Shown piece by piece: positions 1 to 13,498 of a stretch of 64,000 bases of DNA. The translations under genes were made by a program, and so were the position numbers. The stretch covers positions 17,286 through 81,285 of the forward strand of contig JAPYMA010000662.1 of assembly GCA_035041965.1 (NCBI GenBank). The letters are read 5' to 3'. The notes under the pieces are model-generated. The model was not told the DNA's origin and searched no databases. It worked only from the letters and a program-made list of their open reading frames with translations. Position 1 is the stretch's first letter. Every line of letters starts with the position of its first letter. Source of the DNA: Anisakis pegreffii (taxonomy: Eukaryota; Nematoda; Chromadorea; Rhabditida; Anisakidae).

Positions 1-2040
1 AACCGGAATTGTCGGATTTTTCCACCGATCGTCTGTCGAATGCCATCACCACCTCTTCAGTGATAAACATATCGAAACTTTTAAATCGTTCTTCGAAAAA
101 AGATATCACATCTTTTAAGCCGCGTGTCGCTTCTTGAAGTTTTCAAAACGTTACGACAATCCCATTACAAACTTTCTACTTGGATTGTTCTGATATGAGT
201 AGTTGGCGGCAAGACGTAATGTGTAAGCTTAAACGTTTCATCCATATACTGCGCAGGTAAATCCGCTTTATGATACAACCGCTCGAGATTCAAGATTCAG
301 AATGAGCCTCTCAATCACTACGAACTGAGGATGAGTTTCAACCTATCAATAAGCTTTAACCTAGGGTCGGAATAGGCATAAGCCTGGGGTAAGGCGCAGC
401 TTAAGCTCAACGCAAGACTTAGCTTGAGTCTAAACCTAAGCTTCAGATGACCTTTGCAGGAAGCTAAGGCCTATGATTGAGTTAAACCTCAGCCTAGGCC
501 TAGGATGATTCTGAGCGTAAGTCTTTGCCTGAAGACAAGGTAAGTTTCCGTCTGAGTGGGTAAGCCACAAACTAAGTCCAATGGTAATCCTTCTCCTGAG
601 CCGTAGTAAATCTTCTGAGGTATTTCCGCTGCATAGTATCTTATATTGATGTAAAATATTTTTAATGCCTCTTTAAATCTACCGTTCTAGCTCTTTCTTC
701 TCTATTGCTTATTACCAACGTCGTCAATTTTTTTGTTGTTTCAATGTTTGTTGTTTCAGTTCTGACAAAGGCTATGAATATGGGAATCCCTGGGTACTCC
801 TTCGCGAGGTCCGGAGATGGATTGATTTTGCTATGAACCCGGCAACTTAACCCAGCTCCCACTGGGTTCTGGGTCTCTTCCGTTTGATTTTGCCAGGGTA
901 TTTTTCTAATTGTTGTCCATTAAATGACAACGATAGAGGTGCTCCTTATCAGAGAACACAGCCTCCAACAAACTCCGCCATTTCCAAGGTCTATTTTTTG
1001 ATTAGCCGCTTCTCGCCTGGTTAATGGGAGAATGAGATTCTTAAGTGATCCCACCACAATCTTTACCTAGTTTCGACTTTAGTGTACTTGGAAAACGGTT
1101 CGTTTTCTCATTACATTTTTAACTGTTTAAGAAAATGTTTACTTTTTACATTACCCATCAAACCGTCTCAGAATTTGGTGATTTCAATTCGCAATATGAT
1201 GATGGTCAGAATTTATTGAAATTTATGAGTTCCAACGATAGAAAAACTCTGCGCAAGCAATAAAGCATGAATTTTTACAAACAGTGAACGTCGTTTTAGA
1301 ATAAAAATAACATAAGTAGCTGAATGTTCTACAAGTACGATAATTCACACGCTTCATAGTAACAAGAAACTGGTGAGCTACCACGAAAAGTATTTAGGCG
1401 ACAGTGTGCTTGAATCTTAGCTTAATTTCAAACCTAATCATAGCTTTAAGTTTACGGTGAGTAAAGCCCATTAAATCGTGTAGTGAAGAACGAATGTTTG
1501 CTTGCATACCTGATAATTATTTTCATCCTGATTCAGCATTTTCAGTCGTTTTCCATTTATTTCGAATGCATTAAAGTGACATTTGGTTGCTGATCACAAT
1601 CTAATGAATCATTTTCGATTTTAATCTACAATTCGTAAACATTTCACTATACCAGCTGGCCATTTAGACGTTATTGGTATTACAAGATACGAACATACGC
1701 TAACTATTGCAGCGAACGAACATGCAATATTTCATTATTAAGCATATCGATGAATCTTCAAAAAACTGAAGCAACCAATCGGTTTAAATAGCGAACCCAA
1801 ATGAAAATACACTTAAAAGTATTTATGCTTTATATACTTCTACATATCACATTTGATAGTTAGGTGAAAGAGATGCATCTTATACGCGAACTGCGTTGTA
1901 TAGAGAATGATCAGAACAGAGGTGCTATAAATGTTTTGCATCAATTATACAATGCCAAGTTTTAGAGCCATAATCGCACCGAACAGCGTGTCATTCAAAA
2001 ATTTGCTACGGTTATGCCTTCAACAAGTGTTTTTCATGAC
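1..2040. other. No gene identified
   Basis: Apart from the hexamer tract at 362-560 I find no supported gene. The minus-strand frame from 862 to 662 (KINPSPDLAKEYPGIPIF) reads like protein but has no start or splice context I trust. The first 230 bases contain broken frames of possible transposon origin. Confidence 0.4.
362..560. repeat. Degenerate TTAGGC-like (AAGCCT) hexamer tract
   Basis: Repeated variants such as ATAAGCCTGGGG, AAACCTAAGC, CAGCCTAGGCCTAGG and CTAAGGCC. TTAGGC is the nematode telomere unit; similar runs are in the core of the element at 56764-57089 (AGCCTAAGCCTAAGCC), and weaker ones at 8610-8800, 30240-30430 and 58845-58900. More likely family members of that element than true telomeric DNA. 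Confidence 0.4.
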
Positions 2041-2372
2041 AGAGAGCTAATAATAATTTAATAATAGTAATAATTAATTACAAATAATAATGATTAATAA
2101 TTTAACAATAGTAAATAATAACAATACTAATATTAATAACAAATAATAATAACTAATAACAATAATTATAATAATTAATAATACTGATAACTAATAATAA
2201 TAAATAATAATGTAATAATAAAAAATAATATAATAATGAATAACAATAAATAATAACAATAATGATAACATTAATAATGGTAATAATAATAGTTATTATT
2301 ATTATCATTATTATTGTTATTATTATTATTGCTATTACTGTTATTATAGCAGTAATAACAGTAACAATTGCA
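2041..2372. repeat. AAT/ATT microsatellite with a strand switch
   Basis: AAT- and TAA-type triplets run to about 2288 and then switch to ATT-type triplets to about 2350, so the tract is self-complementary and could form a large hairpin. No gene. Confidence 0.85.
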
Positions 2373-4829
2373 ACTATTCTTTTTCATTGATGGAAATATT
2401 GATTTTTTTGAGTGATAAAATGATCATTGATAATAGTGGCTGTTGTCTTCAGATAAAATGCTTTGTTGATAGTGATGTGAGTAATTAAAATACCTTCATT
2501 CTGTTAATAAAATAAATAATGTTTTCATCTCATGTCCCATTTTACAACAACACATGTTGACAGTGCTAATCAGTTCGTCTGGCAGTTAATTAGAATTCCT
2601 TCAAGATTACAAACCAGAGTCCCGTCCGCGCCTTCAATTCTGTCAATGCTTCCTCCGAGAGGTCGCGTCCACCAGTGGCTTTTTTCCATGAAAACGACAA
2701 GAAAGTTGTTTGAAGTGGAAGGCTGGAGAGACAGGGAATGTAACAAAATTTGGATGCTATGTGAAACAGAACTGAAGATAAGAGGAAAGTGAAGAGATGG
2801 TAGATACATTCAGGAGAGTGCTTACGAAGTTTGAAAACGATTATTTAACACGAAAAGACATGAAAGGTCAATTTATAACTCATAAAAACAACTGAAAACT
2901 TACCACGCCCTCAAATTGTCCTGACCAGTTCTAGCAATACCACTCTAACTATCTGTCGAATTAAAAGTGTCAGATGATGACAACAGCGAATAAGCAGAGA
3001 ACCTTGAAAACGCATGGCTGCTTGATATGTCAGCAATAAGAATGAACTACACAGATCTGTTCTGTTTTCCGCATACATATTTCACCAATATAATGTAGGT
3101 ATATACTGAGGACAGTTTGGTTTCGTTATCTCAAATGTTTGCTGTTCCAATTTCATAACAATTTAAATGTGTGGTAAATAGTGGAATGACCATTTAGAAA
3201 AACTATCTACTGGTCGCTTTATCTATAATGCATGCAGGCAGTTGAAACATTCGGAAAATTGATGTTTTTCACATCTGTGTTACTAAGGAATGAACTGATA
3301 GCGTATGCAATGAATTATGAAGGATGAAATGGAATGCGATCTATCATCGTGCATTGCCATCACCATCCTCACACATCCACACCACATATCGCACATCATT
3401 GATTTATAATATCAGTTCGATTTTGAAGAAGCAGCATCGAGAATTGTTGTAATGCTCAACATATATATCAGCACATCCTCACTCTAATACCCGAACTTCA
3501 TTTCGAACTGCCGTGAAATTCAACCATTTCGCACCTTTTATTTCTTGTACGAATGTAAAAATCGTTTCAAAACATTTTGCTCATTATAACTTTTAGATAT
3601 TGGTACAATCATAATTGTTGTTTTGTACTCATTCCATCATCAGCGTTATCAATAGCTTATTTTTAATGTCTATTAATTATTATTACTTCACGTATAGCTA
3701 TATTAACATTCCGCTGAAACAAATACGTGCTCTTTTATGCAATACCCAAAATCTAACTAGTGAGAAAAAGTTCTTAATAAGAAGTTTGAGTAAGAGAAAT
3801 AGCTTCACTGCTGGAGTAACTTACAATTACACTTTCGTTGGGCTTAACAAATGAACAACTGTGTAGAATAAATTCAATTGAAGTAAATCGAAAACTGGAA
3901 TGTTTGATTTATTAAAAGAAAATAGTTCATTACATTCCACGGTTGATAAAACTGTTAAGAAGCACTCAACTAGTTAGCAGCCACTGCTTACGCGCTTGTT
4001 CACTTCGAAAGTTTTCTTTAGTCTGGCAAACAGCACTAATCTAAGCCTTTATACAACGCTATTTATTTATAATGTATATACATCAACGTCGGAAACTACT
4101 CGCTTATGATTCAGTGGATAAGTTAGTAAATGTACTACCCGAGATCAAAATCTAATCCAGTGCCCATCTCAGCATCAAAATGATTGATATTCAACAAAAT
4201 TCCCATTTAAATGATACTATTCAACAGTTCATTATCGACTCGAGAATTTCAAGACCTGTGCAGAAATTCAATCGTATTTCAAGGTTAATTATGCTTTTAT
4301 TCATTTTTGGAACTCATCGACATCATTGACCAAACTGGATTCGAAATTTTACGTCCCCACAAACTAAATTACATTTCTGATTAAGTTTCAAAGCGAGTTA
4401 TCGAAGGTTCTCAGCCTCGTCTCCACTAAATCGCAAACCCCTTTCATTAAAAAATCTTGACAGCATCAAAAAATATTTCTTAAATGTCAGTGAATAATAG
4501 TAAGTCGATTAACCAATTCAGTAAAATATTGATTCGTTAGTAGAAATTAATTTCATATGATATTATTATGATAAGAATTTATTTGCCTAGGCTTGATGAA
4601 AGAGAAACTCGTCATCATTCGCTGATTTCGCTACGTACCTTCTTTGCGTTCGGTGCACGGAGTGCATCCGTTTCTTCTGCATCAACTTACAGGTTTTAAA
4701 ATACCTTTCATATATGTACACATGCGTGCGATAGGGTGACAAATTTTCGTATGGACGAAATTAAACTCTGAAAACTGCAGAAAATATGCCTTTTGGTGTA
4801 GGAACAATTTATGTGAAATTCACTTCATA
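2373..4829. other. No gene identified
   Basis: A short plus-strand ORF (2532-2792) is unrecognised and lacks splice support. The rest is AT-rich sequence without features I can name. Confidence 0.4.
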
Positions 4830-5060
4830 AAAAATTATTTAAAATGTCGTTGGGTCAAAATCCCTTCCACCTTAGGTACAATAATGAAAGTTTTGGAATT
4901 TACTTGGTTCCATCCTCCAAAATCGTGTACTTCTGATTGAAAACAATTCCTGCAAAATTTCATCAAAAAAATGGCGCGCCATCTGCGTTGTACATAAGAT
5001 TGAAAAATCTGACCCAGCGGCCTTTCGAATAATTTATCTGAAGCGAAATTCCACAAAGAT
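4830..5060. repeat. Dispersed repeat C, copy 1
   Basis: TTCCATCCTCCAAAATCGTG then AAAATTTCATCAAAAAAATG and GGCGCGCCATCTGC correspond in order to sequence at 58320-58425. Around it (5060-5400) is related-looking AT-rich DNA with no gene I recognise. Confidence 0.4.
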
Positions 5061-5733
5061 TGTTCCTAGATTAGAGGGAAGATCTTGAAAAGTTCTGGCT
5101 CAGAAAATCGCGCAACAGAAAAAGGGTTGACTGAAAAATGACTAAAAACAAGTTGACCCAGGTGCCTTTAAAAAGCAATTTCTTGAAGTAAAATTTTGCC
5201 TGGGCCACGCGTAACCCAAATGGCATATTTTTTAGGCTGAGAGTTCAGAGATTTCGATATTCGAAAAGATTATTCATCCTAATATCGTATTTCTTAGATT
5301 AGGAACCTAGGAGAACGAAATTTTCATATCTTTTTTGAGGAGGGATCAATTTAGGAAGATGTGGGATCTAACCTTCTGAAATTCTCATGGTGAAAAGAGA
5401 ACTACCGAACTTGTGAATAAGGCTAACGAAAGCTGGATATCCTTAGTTGAAAGTCATGTAATTTTGACTTATGATCACCACAATGTTGATCAAATTTCGC
5501 CCAAGTTTGGTAAAAAAAATGAGAAAGTCAGGAATGAATCAAAAATGTGTTTCGATGGAACTGCGGAAACAGAGGAAAATAATAACAGAGGAAAGTTGGA
5601 GGAAAATAATCGGAGTATGATCAGTTTTTTCAATAAAGTTTAGTAATCTGAAGGCGAAAAAGTGATACGTAAAGCTGTATATTTTGAGACAAATCGTTAT
5701 CGTTTTGTCTATCGTACTAATTATTATTTCCAG

Positions 5734-8700
5734 ACCCTATGCAGTTTCACCATCACAAAAGCAATCTGCTTATCAAGCGACAAATTCACTTTCTCGGTCA
5801 TCTGAACAGTCGACAGCGTGCTCATTCAGCAGTCATAATTCAGTTAGATTTATCAACAAAGCGAATAATGACCGATTCAGTCTTTTTCACAAGCCATCAG
5901 CTTCATCAACAATCAAACAGAATCAACTCTCAAAACGTTACTCTTCAGTCAATAACAGTATATCTTTACTAACAACAACTACTCAGTTTGTACGTTCTAT
6001 CTTTTACTTTCAAATGATGGTGAGTAAATGATCTAATTCGATAGTGATGCATAAACCTCACCGTTTTTCACTGTCAGTTCGAACGAGCAAAGGGTAATTG
6101 CATGAAGGGGTGATGAAGAACTGTTTGCAGCCTTATTTCAATCAGACTCTTGCTTACAGTTTGACGGGTCAATCATTACCGCTGGATCATATTCAAGCGC
6201 AAACCTGATATTTTCTCATGATTACGAAACTAGCTGTAATCAGGGTTATGTCGCATTTTAAGGTGTTTCTGTGAAAAAGTATCGACAAAAATTTTTTTGA
6301 CCAGAAAAGCATCAACAGAAATGTGTTGCGGAAAACAGGAACTTTTTTGCGTGCTGTGGGAACGGAGCTCTCCGACAATACCAGAAAAGTTGGAACGTTA
6401 CCGGCTTCCCATCCACAACATATTTCAAGACCATCTTATCTTCACTATCCCGACTGTAAATTTCGTCCCTGACTTTCCTCGTCTCCGACTCTTCTGGAAT
6501 TGTCGAGAATCACCCTTTACCAAAAATTTTCGGTGAATGGCCGAAGTCTTCCGAAAATTGATAAAATCGGATCAAAGCAACAACGTGAATTAGAATAGTA
6601 CTGTCTCCAGTCTACACATCACATTTTCGTGGAAAATTGGGGGACCGGAGAATGGGATGGTATTGAGTTTTTTTCCCCAGAATTCTCCTTCTCCGACTTT
6701 TTTTCAAGATGATCGCATTTTCGGGTTCCCCGATTTTCATCGTCCTAAACTTTTTTCCTTTCCCGCAACACACTAGTCGATAGCGTGACTGGAGAGGTGT
6801 CGACGAAGATTTGCTCAACTAAAACTGTCGACAGAAAAATGAGCTGACTGTAACAGTGTCCACACCAGTTCTCCTTTGCCAAATAGCGGATTTTTCATGC
6901 GGAGCACCTCTCTTCACCCGGGCTCAGAATGAAGCTACTGGCCAGTCACGACTCACCTCACTCTCGAATCACTTCAGGCACCTTGAATTGTCAACACTTC
7001 AGCTCCAACTCATGTACAACGACAGTTCGTAATTTTCCGACACTTTTCCAGTCAGACAACTTTTTCGTCGACACTTTTCCACTCAATGAAATTCGATACT
7101 TTTTCACATACCAAGCTGACACTTTTCAGGGCACTCTGCAATAATAGATATTACAATTTAAACATATGCTCATTCACGAAATACATCTCTTCGTTCTTAT
7201 TTCAGTCGTCTGTCTTCCTTTCTATGTGATGCTCATTCTATAGGAACAATCGTTCGTTCATAATAAGATAAAACATAAATTCGCATTTGCGTCTGGACAA
7301 CTTCATCCATAAATTTGATTCAGTGCGGTTATTTGTGAAGTAGAAGAAACAGCTTGAATTTTTTATTGAACATTTCAGATCTCAGACGATACTGTTTGGA
7401 ACAGAAGGAGGAAAAGATCTTTGGTAGTTCCGGTATGTTTTGGAAATGATACTCTTGAAAATACGATCTATCGAAAGGAAGCAGCTGGACGGTTGCAATA
7501 AGCAACGTATTCGTAGATGACTACACTTTCTGCATTGTTACTTTCAATTCGCTGAAAGTGCTATAGTGTGACTGAGTGCATTATGCGTTCCACATCTTCA
7601 CCAAATTCTTTCGATCGATTTAAGGGGTAGACAGACAGATAAATGCTGCACAGCAACACACCAAAAAATCAATGGTGTATTTTAATAGAAGAGTGTTTTG
7701 AATGGAATGGACTTATCGTCGTCGGTTGTTTGATACACATTTCGTAATACATCAATGTTTTTAGCTCATCAGCTCAACACATGACTCCTCATTTAACCGA
7801 GACGGTCACATCAACCCTAAAGCAAACCAGGCAACGAATCCTCATCTTTCGGGATCATCATCCATTTCATCAGGCATTCATTTATCAGCTATCTTTCATT
7901 CACAAACAGTGATACTTGTACTCATCACTAAACTGAATGTCGAGCAGTTATTCGGAATGAACGAACTCCGTCCTAATAAACACAATCTTGTATGTGTTGT
8001 TAGCGCTGAATAACGCACATTACGATAGATATCATACATCGTTTGTTATTCTTTTGTCATGCGTAAAGCACATTTATAGCCATGAAATTATCACTGATAC
8101 TTTTATTATGTGATATGACTGAGAAGCGTGATGCTTGAATTAATACGTACAATTAATTCAAATGGTACAGTTGACGAATTTTGCTCGAATAAAGAGTCAG
8201 AACGTAGGTAATCCTCAGATGGAACGAATACAATAAGGATGAGATGTGATGACAGCTAGGCGTTTTCATCCTAGAAGTGCAAGTTCACTTTAATTCGTAT
8301 TTTAGAAACAACTGCTCGCAAAGGAAAATTGAATGAAGAAGGAGTGGCAGACTTAAACTCTTTGAGAACGCAAAACGAGGTACGTTATGTTGATGAGGCA
8401 GGCTGAGAAGGCGGTATGATCTGCTGAAGTGTTCAAACATTTCAATATCTTTGTACCGAGTAGTCAACTCAATCGACGGGAATGAATTAAAGACTTTGAG
8501 TATCGAATACGGTAGTATGCAAACTCTATATAGGTGCCGCAGTACATATGAGTGCATTTTAGCCACGTCTGCTCGAATCTAGCTAGAGGTTACGCTCATC
8601 CTTATTTTAAAGCTTAAGCTTGAGTTTATCTTTAGGCCTGAACTTGTAGAGGACCGCTGTATCCGCGCGAAATTCTCACTTTATTATCGAAAATATTGGC

Positions 8701-10211
8701 TCGGTATTCACGCATGCGACGGGAACAAGTCTTGTGTTCAAGTCCTATGTTCAAACGTTAATTTAGCCTCTTTTGCGCCTAAGTCTAAGCCTGAACGTGC
8801 TTCTAGCAGATGAAGGTAAACTGCATCAAGGAATGTTACTAATCTGCAATCTCTTGGGAATTTTCCATTTGCAGTTGCTTTTGGCTGAGGTACAACGACT
8901 AATGTCACTTTTACGAGAGAAGGAACAGAACGAGCGAGAATTCAAAAGGTTGTTCTTATTTCGACTGATACAGTTCAAATCATACTTTGTTGATCTACTT
9001 TCTTTTTCCCTATCGGATACTTTCTGTATTTTGGTTAACTGATTCAGACGTATCTGCTTAAGCTGTTAGAATATGTTTGATTGTTATATGTACTACGGCT
9101 ACAGTCTAATGTCGATTAGATTCCACAAATGATTCGCATGGAGCAAGGAGGCTCAGTATCGAATGCTGTCATAACTATGCGCATATCAGATAAAGCTGAT
9201 CAATTTCTTGTTTAACAGGAGAATACTGGAAAGCGAAGCTGAAACAAAACTATGGAAGAAAAAATATGAAATGCAAAAACCACCAGTTATAGAAATGAGG
9301 TTCATTTACAAACTCAGTTTTTTCGTTTTCAGTTAACTCAGATATGTTGAGTTGAATTTAGTGCATTGAAGGGAAAAAAACATAATATGAAACAACGAAA
9401 CAAACTAGAATAAGGCTTCAACGTAAACCATGATATAAGTAAGACATTTTGAGAAATAAAAGATATAATGATAAAATAAGTAAAGATGCGGCGCTGTGCA
9501 TCACTTACATCCAAATATGGTGGAATACTTAAATATGAAGGGAGCATTTTCAAAAAATGTTTAAATTGGTTTATATTGTTCTGGTTGTTTCCTTAAAGTC
9601 GTGTTAAAATGCTTTATTTAATTATTTTCTCAAGGTTTGCTCTAATCCTTCGAGCCGGAATGATTTGATATGAGGATTTCGTTCGTTTTTGAATAGCATC
9701 GTTGATGGCTCACTTAAGAATGAATATCTCTTTAGAGAAAACGATGCTGATGTCTCAACGGAACTTATCGATCAACTCGACTCTGCTGCGGAGAAACTTT
9801 CACGTCTTAATGCTGTCAATGATCTCAAACTTTTACAGGTTTATCTTCAGTGCTACTTTTGTACTGTAGTTATTGTTCTTCGATAGATATTTCGACAGTT
9901 CCATTATAAGCTGATTTTCGATTTTGCAACGAATATTTTCCACTTTTGAATTTGAGTTAGACGAGCAAACTCTTTTATTTCTTCGCAGATACTATCGGTA
10001 TATTAAAACATCTTCAGCAACAGAGTATAACATCTTTCATTCAACACATGAATTCAAATGATTATTCAACTATTCAACAATTCAACAAACTTCAATGAAT
10101 TTCTCAAACGAAATTGTCATTTATCTAACTACACTGCCTTGCGTTACTCTTAATATTGCAATATTTCAGACTGAAATGGAAACAGCTCTCAATGAAATTC
10201 GACGAAAATGA
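5734..10211 (+). CDS. Coiled-coil protein, 3' exons well supported, 5' end incomplete
   Basis: Exons 7379-7432, 8875-8948, 9219-9299, 9697-9838 and 10170-10211 (TGA) have consensus borders and agreeing phases (0, 2, 2, 0). They encode SDDTVWNRRRKRSLVVP, a heptad-like helix (LLLAEVQRLMSLLREKEQ), ETKLWKKKYEMQKPP, a second helical stretch (LIDQLDSAAEKLSRLNA) and the end ETALNEIRRK. An upstream open segment 5734-6019 (acceptor TTTCCAG, donor ATGATG|GTGAGT; Ser-rich SLSRSSEQSTACSFSS) joins in frame and may be a further exon. It needs two bases from an unfound exon, so no start codon is identified. I do not recognise the protein. The charged coiled coil suggests a structural or complex subunit; that is inference. 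Confidence 0.5.
6322..6773. mobile_element. GTGTTGCGG-ended element, related to 16853-17136
   Basis: The left end TGTGTTGCGGAAAAC and the right end, reverse complemented TGTGTTGCGGGAAAGG, bracket about 450 bp. Internal phrases such as GATCGCATTTTCGGGTTCCC then CGATTTTCAT and TTTTTTCC correspond to the element at 16853-17136. It lies in an intron of the coiled-coil gene model. No ORF of note. Confidence 0.5.
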
Positions 10212-10411
10212 TCACAGTACACTGTTGTTGCTTTCTTTAGATTGCTTTCTCAATCATTTTATAACAGTTTAAGTTATCGAACACAGTAACTCGTTCTTTG
10301 TTTTCTTTGAATAAAACTTAAACGAATTTCTTCGCTTCATGCGCTATTCTAAAACAATAATTATACTCTGTAAAATAAAATGAAAACTCAAAACCAGCTT
10401 CATAAAGTGTG

Positions 10412-10606
10412 TTATCCCGGAGGCATATTACGATACAGGTATGAATACATAACCCTTGTCGCCTCTTTATGATGATCAACATGATTCCATCTATTTCCGA
10501 ATGACTGGCAGAACATCATCTTGCTTTGGAAAGTCGACAATGAGTTGTAAACTGTAAGTAATTCACGAATAGTCATGAGTCGTGACTCGTCGTCAATTCC
10601 ATTCAT
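10412..10606 (-). CDS. Small intact ORF, 64 codons, unrecognised
   Basis: Single open frame from ATG (10606) to TAA: starts MNGIDDESRLMTIRELL, contains VYNSLSTFQSKMMF and RWNHVDHHKEATRVMYSY, ends NMPPG. Composition is protein-like, with no low complexity, and AATCAG at about 10623 could be a splice acceptor. The IRELLTVYN piece faintly recalls small Tim proteins, but the twin CX3C motifs are absent, so I do not assign it. It is convergent with the coiled-coil gene ending at 10211 and divergent from the small membrane protein at 11045. Confidence 0.35.
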   Translation of the reverse strand: MNGIDDESRLMTIRELLTVYNSLSTFQSKMMFCQSFGNRWNHVDHHKEATRVMYSYLYRNMPPG

Positions 10607-11044
10607 AATTACAGTAAAAAAGCTGATTTAAACAGACCAATTTCAGATCTCATTTGGACCCCTCACTTGCTTACCGCAATGTCTAACTCATCCATTAACA
10701 TAAATTACGCTTTGCACGGGTTTCCATGATTCCTGAATTCTGACTTTTGAATCCTGATCTCGAACCTCAGATTCGTGCTTCCGATAATTGATAAAACAAG
10801 TCATTTTGTATGAATTTGGCAGTATACCCATCATGAATGAATGAAGCGTAAATCATTCCCAACTCATTCACGTGCACTCATATTTGTTGTTTACCAACCA
10901 CATGGTAATGAAAAGATGATTTGTGACAGACATATCGCTACCTCGGTTTTCGTTTCCACACAATGCTCACCAAGACTTTCATAACATCACTGTTTCTTCA
11001 TCTTTCATTGTCTTGTATTCCAAGTTCGTATTTATTCTTGAAAT

Positions 11045-11586
11045 ATGTCTTCGAATTGTGCAAGTTCATCCGAATATATTAAAAATGTGACGGCAGCAGT
11101 GTTCATTCTCGGTGCTGGTAATATCTTCCTTTCAAAAAAGACAATGAACCGCGAAATGTAAACTGTGTGGTAAAATGAAAAAAGCAAAAGAATCGTCCAC
11201 AAAGGAACTACTTGTACATTTAAAGACAAGACACACCAGAATATTCTGCAACGAAGCAAACGCTCCGGAGACCACAAGAGGCTCGCATATTACCACATTC
11301 CTCAAACCTGATCCTGCACCAATTACTATTCCGCTGAATAAAATGATCGCCAAGCTTTGCTCTATTCATAGTTTGAACTTTCAGACCCTTGTGATATGTG
11401 AAATTCTTCAAAGTTTTTCAATTCTACAAAACTCCGCTACCTTACTCTGCAAATGCTGTTGGGAGTTCGTTAATAGATTATTACAAAACTGCAAAATCAA
11501 ACATTACTCAAGAGATAAAGGATTCGCTACTGAATTTTGAGAAAGTCATCATAACTCAGGACGAAAATTCATCAATTAAAATTTGA
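11045..11586 (+). CDS. Putative small membrane protein, two exons
   Basis: Exon 11045-11117 (MSSNCASSSEYIKNVTAAVF to LGA, donor GTAATA) joins in phase 1 to 11414-11586 (FQFYKTPLPYSANAVGSSLI, DYYKTAKSNITQEIKDSLL, stop TGA) to give about 81 residues with one hydrophobic helix across the junction. The second open frame is clearly protein-like. The acceptor (CTTCAAAG) is weak and another exon could lie between (an alternative frame is open across 11175-11540). Unrecognised; a small organelle membrane protein would fit, as inference only. Confidence 0.35.
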
Positions 11587-12593
11587 AGAAAATTCACCTA
11601 ATCACAGATTTTATCTGTCTATAAATAATACCTGTCCTGTATCGTTGGTGTTTTATTTATTGAATCTTTGAGTTTTGCTGAATGATTTGCTGAATAAACT
11701 GTTTTATGATTAATTATGAACATGTTCATTCAGGAAGGACGTGTTGGACATATCATACTTCTGTATTTCAGAAGTTGCTTTTTAATCCAGGGATCGTTCC
11801 TGGATTCTGCAAACCCTACAGATAAATTATAAAAGAGAATGTGCTCACACATTTATGTCCTCAGTCAGTTGACACTTACAAATGCAACTGTTGAGAGTGG
11901 TGCTGTAGTCTGAAAGAGATTAGTAAGTGGGATCTGACGAAAGCGTGAAATTATTTATGTGGGAAGACACCAGTACATAGTACAGCATCAGACGGTTTGG
12001 TTACGCAAAGGCAACGTAAAAACAAACTTACTATCGTTTCTCGGTGCCTATTCGTTTTCTTGTTTGGGACTAAACTTTAAACAATCTTTCGTGCAATGCA
12101 TCCTTGTTCACTTCACTTCCTATTCATGATCACATTCGCAATGAAATCTATTACGTTTCAGTCGATCTCATCAATTATCAACGGACAAGTTCTCTTAATC
12201 TCAAATAAATTTTTTATTTACTGCTTGAGTTAAAGCCATATTTTACTTCGCACTAACATATACCCATGGAACCACATAAGGTGACTGGAATTCAAGAAAA
12301 ATCGAATCGGAAGGGGCTTTTACTTCTCGTTGTAAAATTTAGTTGCATTCTCAAAGGAAAACCTTGATGACTAAATGAATGTTGTTCGGAAGTGCGGCTT
12401 CAATTCGAAAAGGAAGCCTATAGTCAAGTTAATGTAATGAACTGTATACGTACATAACTAAACCTTTGAAAAATATCCTTCTTTCCTCGATTGGGGGAGA
12501 TTCTTCACTCGAAAGAATTACATACAAGGGTCAACAGCAAACAAAAAGCCACTGATTGTTTGTTGGTCACAGGAAACTGAATTTAAGTGGCTA

Positions 12594-12770
12594 ATGAGTG
12601 GAGGTCGGAACGACTCTGTTCGATGGCTATTAGCCGAAACCGAAAGTGCCTCATCGGTCGGTAACAATGGGAAACTGAATTTCGGTGGCCAGAAACTGAC
12701 CGACGCTCATAACCAATCTTGTCTGTGGCCACCGAAAAAAACTGTCGGTTCCGAATTGCACTTGTCTTTG
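12594..12770. repeat. CACCGA-rich repeat fragment
   Basis: Shows GAGGTCGGAACGACTCTG, CATCGGTCGGTAACAA, TTTCGGTGGCC and TGGCCACCGAAAAA, members of the same family as 20090-20425. Short open frames across it are by-products of the repeat. Confidence 0.45.
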
Positions 12771-13498
12771 CTTATTTAGAATGCGACACGTTAAAATGAC
12801 ATCAAATTTCAATCAGTAGAATGTTTCTTTTCAATTTATCTCTAGCAAACATTGTTTTGTTCATTCATTAGGATGGAAGCCATATTTACATCAGCTCGAA
12901 TACAAGCATACGTATCCCTCTGTGGGATAAAACGCCACTACTATCACAACTACTTCTGAAGTTCAGGTTTAAGTTTCGTTTTCGACTAATAGTTTTTTAG
13001 CTCAAACCAGCTTGCCTGGAAGTTGAGTAATGTCAATTTTGATGGCTTTATGCAACGCTTGCTTAGATTCAGCGTAAAATTAGGTTGAGTAGTGACAATT
13101 TTACGTATGCGCCACACATTCATATCAATCGAGCAATTTAACATCGACATTTCAAACAAATATATTTGAGAGGATTGGTTTGTTTATCATATCGGACAGT
13201 GAAGTGAGCAAAACAGATAAAACATGATTTTCTTATATCGATTCATTCATCCATATAGGATAGCGTGAAATCAAACAAAAGAGGGCCGCTGCTCCATTCA
13301 GCAAAAGAAATCATCATCAACCACCGATCCAATACGGCTGAACGGATAGAGCTAGATAAACTTTCGATGGACGGTACAAGAAGCAGTGAGTTGCAATTAC
13401 AACGGCACAATTACAACCAAAACGGTAGGAACCAATCTGTCGCCAAACAACCTTCTACTAGGACAACCTCAGCTTCAATTCCGTCGCTCATAAAGCTG

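Noticed and set aside
1..240. Possible mariner C-terminus on the minus strand (FEERFKSFDMFITEEVV)
   Set aside because: Only one loose block, stops in the upstream frame, and the window edge cuts it; not enough to call.
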